A stretch of 7,956 nt of DNA from an uncultured Oscillospiraceae bacterium (GTDB lineage: Bacteria; Bacillota; Clostridia; Oscillospirales; Acutalibacteraceae): NCBI GenBank assembly GCA_900549945.1, contig URQJ01000086.1:1-7956 (forward strand), in the 5' to 3' direction. This document shows positions 1-5,531 of the stretch, in pieces. The notes below the pieces were generated by a model. That model searched no databases. It saw only the letters and a list, made by a program, of their open reading frames with translations, and was not told where the DNA came from. The number at the start of each line of letters is the position of its first letter. The first letter of the stretch is position 1. The translations under genes were made by a program, and so were the position numbers.

Positions 1-2
1 AT

Positions 3-1046
<1,044 letters not shown>

Positions 1047-1060
1047 CGCGCGCCGCCGCG

Positions 1061-1066
1061 AAAGGA
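1061..1066 (+). promoter_or_regulatory. Shine-Dalgarno site of the first GNAT gene
   Basis: AAAGGA lies 9 nt before the ATG at 1076. It decides the start: an upstream GTG (1025) and an ATG overlapping the secA stop (1043) are in the same frame but have no comparable site. Confidence 0.7.
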
Positions 1067-1075
1067 CGCGACACC

Positions 1076-1711
1076 ATGACGCTGGATAATCTCGACAAGC
1101 GACTGAAATACCACCACCTCGTGCTGCGGCTGCCGGCCGAGGCGGAAATCCCCGCATACCCGCTGCCCGAGGGCTTCTCGTTCACAACCTATGCGGACGG
1201 CGACCGCGACACGTGGATCGCGATCGAGCAGTCCGCCAAGGAATTCGACCGTTATGAGCAGGGGCTTGAGGCGTGGGAACGCTACTACGCGCGCTACACC
1301 GACCGCCTGCCCGGGCGGATGCAGTTCATCGAATCACCAAACGGCGAGAAGGTCGCGACCGCCACGGCATTTTTCGACCCCGAGGCGCCGGACGGCGACG
1401 GCTGGCTGCACTGGGTCTCCGTGCGGCGCGACATGCAGGGCAAAGGGCTTGCCCGCCCGCTGATCGCCCACACGCTGCGCCGCCTGCGGGCGCTCGGCTA
1501 CGGCGAGATTTTCGTCTCCACGCAGACGACCACGTGGGTCGCCGCACGGCTCTACATGGATTTCGGCTTCCGCCCGACCGAGGAAAACCTGCGGGAAAGC
1601 CTTCTTGGCTGGCGCATCCTAAAGACGCTGACAAACCACCCCGCACTCGCGGCGCTCGAGCCCGTCTCCGAGGCGGAGATGCTGGTTGCGCCGCCCAATT
1701 TTGAGCTGTGA
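1076..1711 (+). CDS. GNAT-family N-acetyltransferase
   Basis: A 211-residue cytoplasmic protein of the acetyl-CoA-dependent GNAT superfamily. The fold signature is in the second half. A beta strand (WLHWVSV, residues 110-116) leads into motif A with the acetyl-CoA pyrophosphate loop Q121-G-K-G124-L-A126 (Q-x-x-G-x-A), then helix alpha3. Motif B follows, with VSTQTTTW and AARLYMDFGFRPT (residues 147-168), the usual Y-x-x-x-GF element. The first ~75 residues are a family-specific extension rich in charged and aromatic residues and without recognisable motifs. There are no membrane segments or signal peptide. The start at 1076 was chosen for its Shine-Dalgarno site. The 29-nt gap after secA, with no terminator, suggests read-through from secA. 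The acceptor substrate cannot be read from sequence; small molecule or protein N-terminus are both possible. Composition is very GC-rich (46 of 60 bases in 1381-1440), like secA. The family call is sure, the function unknown. Confidence 0.88.
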   Translation: MTLDNLDKRLKYHHLVLRLPAEAEIPAYPLPEGFSFTTYADGDRDTWIAIEQSAKEFDRYEQGLEAWERYYARYTDRLPGRMQFIESPNGEKVATATAFFDPEAPDGDGWLHWVSVRRDMQGKGLARPLIAHTLRRLRALGYGEIFVSTQTTTWVAARLYMDFGFRPTEENLRESLLGWRILKTLTNHPALAALEPVSEAEMLVAPPNFEL

Positions 1712-1734
1712 GCAAATGGCATCCCAAATATGTG

Positions 1735-1755
1735 AAAAGTCCGGGCGCGGCTTTT
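1735..1755 (+). terminator. Possible weak intrinsic terminator after the first GNAT gene
   Basis: The arms 1735-1741 (AAAAGTC) and 1749-1755 (GGCTTTT) can pair over 7 bp (one G-U) around a 7-nt loop, and the T run reaches 1756. The stem is short and the T run abuts the next gene's ribosome binding site, so partial termination or no function are both plausible. Confidence 0.35.
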
Positions 1756-1756
1756 T

Positions 1757-1761
1757 AGGAG
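1757..1761 (+). promoter_or_regulatory. Shine-Dalgarno site of the second GNAT gene
   Basis: AGGAG lies 6 nt before the ATG at 1768, a near-consensus site with good spacing. It supports this start and shows that the AT-richer gene has its own translation signal. Confidence 0.75.
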
Positions 1762-1767
1762 AAAATC

Positions 1768-2172
1768 ATGGAAATCGAGTACAGAAACACTAAAGAATTC
1801 ACAGAGCAGGAACTGCAAAGGCTGTTTTTGTCTGTAAAATGGGAATCGGGGAATTACCCCGGCAAACTTGTTCGGGCAATGCTAAATTCTACACATGTGA
1901 TTTCTGCGTGGGATGGAAATAAGCTGGTTGGGCTTATACGGGCGCTTTCCGACGGGGAAACGGTTGCCTTTTTGCATTATCTCCTAGTAGATCCGGCATA
2001 TCAGGGGCATCACATCGGCGATGAATTGATGAAAAGAGTTTTGAGGTATTTCGAAAATCTCCTTTACGTCAAAATTATGCCGTCCGACCCTAAGACACTC
2101 CCCTTTTATGCGCGATACGGCTTTCGGCAATACGACAATTATTCAGCAATGGTTCTAAAACACCTTTCATAG
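1768..2172 (+). CDS. Small GNAT-family N-acetyltransferase, AT-richer than its surroundings
   Basis: A 134-residue single-domain GNAT protein, the usual length for a minimal member. Strand beta4 (residues 67-74, AFLHYLLV) leads to D75-P-A-Y-Q79-G-H-H82-I-G84, the acetyl-CoA loop. Its first glycine position (Q-x-x-G-x-G) carries His82. Strand beta5 (YVKIMPSD, 100-107) and the closing LPFYARYGFRQYD element (111-123) follow. The protein ends at TAG 2170-2172. No transmembrane or signal sequence is present. I count 179 G+C in 405 bases (44%), far below the flanking genes, and codons such as AAA, GAA, TTT and CTA/TTG are common here but rare next door. That suggests acquisition by transfer, although no integrase, repeat or transposon is visible. 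It is last in the + strand group and is followed by a strong terminator. The substrate is unknown. Confidence 0.87.
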   Translation: MEIEYRNTKEFTEQELQRLFLSVKWESGNYPGKLVRAMLNSTHVISAWDGNKLVGLIRALSDGETVAFLHYLLVDPAYQGHHIGDELMKRVLRYFENLLYVKIMPSDPKTLPFYARYGFRQYDNYSAMVLKHLS

Positions 2173-2174
2173 TC

Positions 2175-2207
2175 AGCCAGCTTCCGGCTCATTGACGAAA
2201 GCTGGTT
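2175..2207 (+). terminator. Hairpin just after the second GNAT gene
   Basis: The arms 2175-2183 (AGCCAGCTT) and 2199-2207 (AAGCTGGTT) pair over 9 bp with one G-U around a 15-nt loop, starting 3 nt after the stop codon. No T tract follows, so on its own it is not a standard intrinsic terminator. It may stabilise the mRNA 3' end or aid the next hairpin. Confidence 0.4.
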
Positions 2208-2212
2208 AGAGC

Positions 2213-2248
2213 AAAAAGCTCCGTCGGCGTAACCGGCAGAGCTTTTTT
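2213..2248. terminator. Strong intrinsic terminator, probably bidirectional, between convergent genes
   Basis: The stem is AGCTC (2217-2221) with GAGCT (2239-2243), one C/A mismatch, then GTCGG (2223-2227) with CCGGC (2233-2237, one G-U) and loop CGTAA. It is followed by T6 (2243-2248). An A5 tract on the 5' side (2213-2217) makes the mirror image a valid terminator for the - strand epimerase gene, whose stop lies 93 nt away. The position in a convergent gap fits that dual use. Confidence 0.85.
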
Positions 2249-2340
2249 GCTATCAATGCTATTCAACTTTCTGCGCAGCAGACGGAACGCATCTGCTTCC
2301 CCCGGCTTCGGCCGCCGGCTGGACGCAAAATCCTTTTCAC

Positions 2341-3540
2341 TTACTGCACGCGCTCGCAGATTTCGAACGCGGCGCGGGCGTTGTGGTAGGGGCACTTCCA
2401 CGGGCCGCAGAGCAGGTGCGAGTTTTCCTCGTCCGGCGAATTTCTGCCGCTCGCGAGCCACTCGCCGGCCGGGCCGTTGATGACCTGCGCCTTGATATAT
2501 GTCCAGACCTTCCACGCCGTGTCGAGGTACTTTTCGTCGCCGGTGACCTGCCACGCATTGACGCAGCCGACGACCGCCTCGGCCTGCGCCCACCAGACCT
2601 TGTTCGGCACGGCGATGCCGCCCGCCTCATGGCCCTCGTCGAACAGGCCGCCGTCCGCATCGAGGCCGCGCGAAAGCGTGAAATCCACCATGCGGACGGC
2701 GACGCGCTTCGCTTCCTCCACGAGTGCTTTTGCGCGCGCCTTGTCGGCCGCATGCGCCTCGAGCACCTCGGCCGCCTCGGTCAGCAGCCATGAGCCCTCG
2801 ATGTCGTGGCCGAACGAGATCTCGCCCGGCAGCGGACGCATCTTTTCGTCGAAGAACATGACGAAATGGCGGTGCTCCGCGTCGTAGATTTCCCGCGCCG
2901 TGACCTCGATCAGATTGACAAGGCTTTCCTCGACGCACCGGTCGTGCCGGATGCGGAAATAGCAGGTCATCGGCTCCAAAATGTGAATGTGCGTGTTCAT
3001 CGAGAGGTTGCCGGCCTCGGTGATCGCGCCGTTGCCGCTGCCCGTGCCGCGCGCGGTTTCCAGATAATACTTGCCCTCGCGGCATTCGCGCTCGAGATAG
3101 CTGTAGGTCTTATCGGCGTATGCCCGCGCCTCGGCGCTGCCGGTCGCGCGCGCGTATTCCGAAAAGGCGTAGAGCAGAAAACCCTGTCCGTACGTCATCT
3201 TCGTGTCGTCGCACACAGTGCCGTCTGCGTTCAGCATCCAGTAGCCGCCGCCGTTTTCCGCATCCCAGAAATGCGACCGGATATAGCCGAACGCGCGGTC
3301 TGCGAGCGCCTTATAGGCGGGGGCGCCGAAGATGCGGTACGCACCCGCAAAGGTCCAGAGCAGGCGGGCGTTCAGCACAAGGCTTTTCGGCGCCTCCTTC
3401 TGCACCGTGAAATCCTTCGTCACCGCGCCGTAAAAGCCGCCGTTTTCCTCGTCCACCGTGTATTTCTGCCAGAACGGAAAGATCGAGCCGTGAAGCAGAT
3501 CCTCCCGCATTTCATCGCGAAGCCGCAAGAGCTTTTCCAT
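2341..3540 (-). CDS. Cellobiose 2-epimerase (AGE-family sugar epimerase)
   Basis: A 399-residue (alpha/alpha)6-barrel enzyme, normal length for the family. It inverts C2 of the reducing glucose in beta-1,4-disaccharides (cellobiose to 4-O-beta-glucosyl-mannose, lactose to epilactose); in Ruminococcus albus this serves mannan use. Visible signatures: FWQKYTVDEENGGFYG (23-38), Arg59 in VLNARLLW, GGGYWM (97-102), H245-D-I-E248, VWWAQAEAVVG (315-325) and GPWKCPYHN with His386. Arg59, His245, Glu248 and His386 align by motif with the essential Arg, His, Glu and His of the R. albus enzyme. The W-K-C-P-Y-H ending separates it from N-acylglucosamine 2-epimerases, which have a FHVPR-type motif. There is no signal peptide, so it is cytoplasmic. 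The ATG at 3540 has GGAGGA (3547-3552) 6 nt upstream and its own promoter. No mannoside phosphorylase or mannanase lies in view, so the natural substrate is inferred from the family only. Confidence 0.92.
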   Translation of the reverse strand: MEKLLRLRDEMREDLLHGSIFPFWQKYTVDEENGGFYGAVTKDFTVQKEAPKSLVLNARLLWTFAGAYRIFGAPAYKALADRAFGYIRSHFWDAENGGGYWMLNADGTVCDDTKMTYGQGFLLYAFSEYARATGSAEARAYADKTYSYLERECREGKYYLETARGTGSGNGAITEAGNLSMNTHIHILEPMTCYFRIRHDRCVEESLVNLIEVTAREIYDAEHRHFVMFFDEKMRPLPGEISFGHDIEGSWLLTEAAEVLEAHAADKARAKALVEEAKRVAVRMVDFTLSRGLDADGGLFDEGHEAGGIAVPNKVWWAQAEAVVGCVNAWQVTGDEKYLDTAWKVWTYIKAQVINGPAGEWLASGRNSPDEENSHLLCGPWKCPYHNARAAFEICERVQ

Positions 3541-3546
3541 TTGTTT

Positions 3547-3552
3547 TCCTCC
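3547..3552 (-). promoter_or_regulatory. Shine-Dalgarno site of the epimerase gene
   Basis: GGAGGA on the - strand, 6 nt before the ATG at 3540; the strongest ribosome binding site in the window. It fixes the start. Confidence 0.8.
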
Positions 3553-3575
3553 GTCTCAAAAAATTCGATACCTGC

Positions 3576-3604
3576 ATTATAGCGCAAAAGCGCGCGGATT
3601 TCCA
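3576..3604 (-). promoter_or_regulatory. Sigma-70-type promoter of the epimerase gene
   Basis: On the - strand a perfect -10 box TATAAT (3576-3581) lies 17 nt from TGGAAA (3599-3604), a 4/6 match to the -35 consensus. Transcription would start near 3569, giving a leader of about 29 nt that contains the Shine-Dalgarno site. The spacer and part of the -35 box overlap the terminator hairpin of the upstream gene. Confidence 0.65.
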
Positions 3605-3623
3605 CCAAAATCCGCGCGCTTTT
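3586..3623 (-). terminator. Perfect 16-bp hairpin terminator ending the alr/GNAT unit
   Basis: The arms 3608-3623 and 3586-3601 are exact reverse complements, with a 6-nt loop (3602-3607). The stem core is GCGCGCGGATTT, and the outer A4/T4 pair supplies the U run for the - strand transcript. It starts 13 nt after the stop codon of the GNAT gene at 3637. By symmetry it could also stop + strand transcription. Confidence 0.85.
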
Positions 3624-3636
3624 AAAATTATTCGCT

Positions 3637-4239
3637 TTAAAGCCGGATGCCAAGGCGCTCCGCCGCCCTTTCACGCACCGCACTGAACGGCAGCACCGGC
3701 GCGGCGTCCGCCGCATGCGCGCCGATATGCTTTTCCATCCACGCCATATTGTACCACCGGCCGAATTTGTAGCCGCAATCGTAAAATTCGCCGACGAACC
3801 GATACCCCAGATGCGCGTGGAACGCGATGCTGTCGCGCGTCAAATACTCGTCCGGCTCCCGCGGCACCGCGATGCAGGCGTTCAGGTTCAAAACATTCTG
3901 CATCCGGAGGATCTCCTCGAGCGCCGCGTACAGCCTGCCGCCGACGCCCGTGCGCTTTTGGTCGCGGCGGACATAGATCGAGGTTTCGACACCCCACGCG
4001 TACACCGCCCGCGTCTTGAACGCGCCCGCGTACGCGTAGCCGAGAAGCTCTCCGCCGCGCACCGCGGCGAGATACGGGTACATGCGCAGCGTGCTGCGGA
4101 TCCGCTCCGCAAACTCGTCCTCACCCGGCACCTCGTATTCAAAGGTGACGGCCGTATCCGTCACATACGGTGCATAAATCGCGCGCAGCGCCGCCGCGTC
4201 CTCCGGCTCTGCCGCGCGGAGCAAAATTGCATCCTCCAC
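3637..4239 (-). CDS. GNAT acetyltransferase, phosphinothricin / L-amino-acid N-acetyltransferase type
   Basis: A 200-residue protein (family usually 170-190). It resembles the PAT/MnaT group, which moves acetyl from acetyl-CoA to the amino group of phosphinothricin, methionine sulfoximine or related amino acids. Typical blocks in order: IYAPYVTDTAVTFEYEVP (21-38), GYAYAGAF (67-74), WGVETSIYV (82-90), the acetyl-CoA loop K95-R-T-G98-V-G100, QNVLNLNACIAVP (114-126), FHAHLGY (140-146) and DCGYKFGRWYNMAWMEK (154-170). A ~30-residue tail follows. The start is GTG (4237-4239), supported by AAAGGA at 4250-4255 with a 10-nt spacer; no in-frame ATG lies near. It begins 2 nt after the alr stop, and its ribosome binding site lies inside alr, so the two are cotranscribed and probably translationally coupled. 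In non-producer bacteria such genes usually detoxify or modify amino-acid analogues; the real substrate here is unknown. Confidence 0.9.
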   Translation of the reverse strand: MEDAILLRAAEPEDAAALRAIYAPYVTDTAVTFEYEVPGEDEFAERIRSTLRMYPYLAAVRGGELLGYAYAGAFKTRAVYAWGVETSIYVRRDQKRTGVGGRLYAALEEILRMQNVLNLNACIAVPREPDEYLTRDSIAFHAHLGYRFVGEFYDCGYKFGRWYNMAWMEKHIGAHAADAAPVLPFSAVRERAAERLGIRL

Positions 4240-4241
4240 TT

Positions 4242-5459
4242 TCAGCCCGTCCTTTCCGATCCGCTTCTGGGCAGATCGAGGATGCAGTCGAACACGCTGT
4301 CCTCGCGCCCGTTCTTCGTGTAAACGCGCGTCACACGCTTCGAGATACCGCAGACAATCTCGTAATGGATCGTATCCAGCAGGCCCGCAAGCTCGTCAAC
4401 GCGGATCTCCTCGTCACCGTCGCGGCCGATCAGCGTCACGACATCACCGACCTGCGCCGCAGGCACCGCGGTCACGTCGATCATGCACTGGTCCATGCAG
4501 ACCTTGCCGAGGATCGGGCAGCGCACGCCGTGCACGAGGACGCTGCCGCGGTTCGAAAGCTGGCGGGAGTAGCCGTCCGCATAGCCGATCGGGATCGTCG
4601 CCACGCGCACGCGCGACGGCGCCGTGTACGTCCGGCCGTAACTGATGTCCGAGCCGGGCTCGACCGCCTTGACGTGCGAGATCACAGAACGAAGGCGCAG
4701 CACCGGGCGGAAATCGCCGGGGTGCAGCACATCCGCCGAGGGCTCGAGACCGTAGAGGATCACGCCGGCGCGCACCATGTCCATGTGGCTCTCGGGGTAA
4801 TCGAGCGTCGCGCCGCTGTTCGCGCAGTGGCGGATCGGGAACGTGACGCCCGCCCCCGCAAGCGATTCGACGAGCTGCGCAAAGCAATCGAGCTGCCGCG
4901 CGGTAAACGCCTCGCCCGCCTCGCCGCCATCCGCCACCGCGAAGTGCGTGAAGATGCCCTCCGGCACGAGGCCGGGCAGGCGGCAGGCCGCGGCGATCTC
5001 TCCGACCGCCGCCGTGTCGCGCGCGGCATCCTGAAAGTAAAAGCCGAGGCGGCTCATGCCGGTATCCACCTTGACGTGGATTTTGACCGAAACGCCGCTT
5101 TTCACCGCGCTTTCGGAGAGCGCCGCACAGTATGCCGTGGAATACGCGCACTGCGAGACGTTGTTCTCCGAAAGCTGCCCTGCGGCCTCCGGCGGCGTGT
5201 AGCCGAGCACGAGCAGCGGCAGAGAAACGCCCGCGCGGCGGAGCTGGAGCGCCTCCTCAATGTTCGAGACGGCGAGCCAATCCGCGCCGAGCGCCTCGTA
5301 TTCGCGCGCGAGGCGCACCGCGCCGTGGCCGTAGGCATCCGCCTTGATGACACAGCACAGCATCGTCTTTTCGCCGATGCGCCGGCGGATCTCCGCGAGG
5401 TTGTGCGCCGCGGCGTCGAGGTCGATCTCCGCCCACGTTCTTTTCTGCATAATATCCAT
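4242..5459 (-). CDS. alr: Alanine racemase
   Basis: A PLP-dependent enzyme that interconverts L- and D-alanine in the cytoplasm, supplying D-Ala for peptidoglycan. It is a fold-type III TIM barrel plus C-terminal beta domain. Numbering from the upstream in-frame ATG at 5480: WAEIDLDAAAHN (16-27), the PLP lysine K46 in VIKADAYGHG, HVKVDTGMSRLGF (135-147) with the active-site Arg144, THF (178-180), HCANSGATL (218-226), R237 in MVRAGVILYG (contacts the PLP ring), the catalytic Tyr281 in SYGRTYTAP, IGYADGY (298-304) and CMDQCMIDVT (328-337). All catalytic residues are present. I place the start at ATG 5459 (405 aa) because AAGGA at 5470-5474 sits 10 nt before it. The ATG at 5480 (412 aa) has no Shine-Dalgarno site and abuts a hairpin. 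The C-terminus runs ~20 residues past the usual end. It lies 72 nt after purL and 2 nt before a GNAT gene. Confidence 0.95.
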   Translation of the reverse strand: MDIMQKRTWAEIDLDAAAHNLAEIRRRIGEKTMLCCVIKADAYGHGAVRLAREYEALGADWLAVSNIEEALQLRRAGVSLPLLVLGYTPPEAAGQLSENNVSQCAYSTAYCAALSESAVKSGVSVKIHVKVDTGMSRLGFYFQDAARDTAAVGEIAAACRLPGLVPEGIFTHFAVADGGEAGEAFTARQLDCFAQLVESLAGAGVTFPIRHCANSGATLDYPESHMDMVRAGVILYGLEPSADVLHPGDFRPVLRLRSVISHVKAVEPGSDISYGRTYTAPSRVRVATIPIGYADGYSRQLSNRGSVLVHGVRCPILGKVCMDQCMIDVTAVPAAQVGDVVTLIGRDGDEEIRVDELAGLLDTIHYEIVCGISKRVTRVYTKNGREDSVFDCILDLPRSGSERTG

Positions 5460-5469
5460 AAGCAAATCG

Positions 5470-5474
5470 TCCTT
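5470..5474 (-). promoter_or_regulatory. Shine-Dalgarno site that sets the alr start
   Basis: AAGGA on the - strand, 10 nt before the ATG at 5459. It lies inside the reading frame if the upstream ATG (5480) is used, which argues for the shorter protein. Confidence 0.6.
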
Positions 5475-5482
5475 ATTCATAA

Positions 5483-5514
5483 GGCTTGCGCGGACAGAAG
5501 CGCCCGCGCAAGCC
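5483..5514 (-). terminator. GC-rich hairpin between purL and alr
   Basis: An exact 11-bp inverted repeat: GGCTTGCGCGG (5504-5514, read on the - strand) and CCGCGCAAGCC (5483-5493), with a 10-nt loop. It starts 17 nt after the purL stop. Only TT follows, so it is a poor intrinsic terminator. A processing or stability hairpin that lowers read-through into alr is equally likely. Confidence 0.5.
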
Positions 5515-5531
5515 GGTATTGCAATGATTCT

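Noticed and set aside
2806..3582. + strand open frame (258 codons) opposite the cellobiose 2-epimerase gene
   Set aside because: It lies antisense to a complete enzyme gene with all catalytic motifs, starts without a ribosome binding site and shows no domain.
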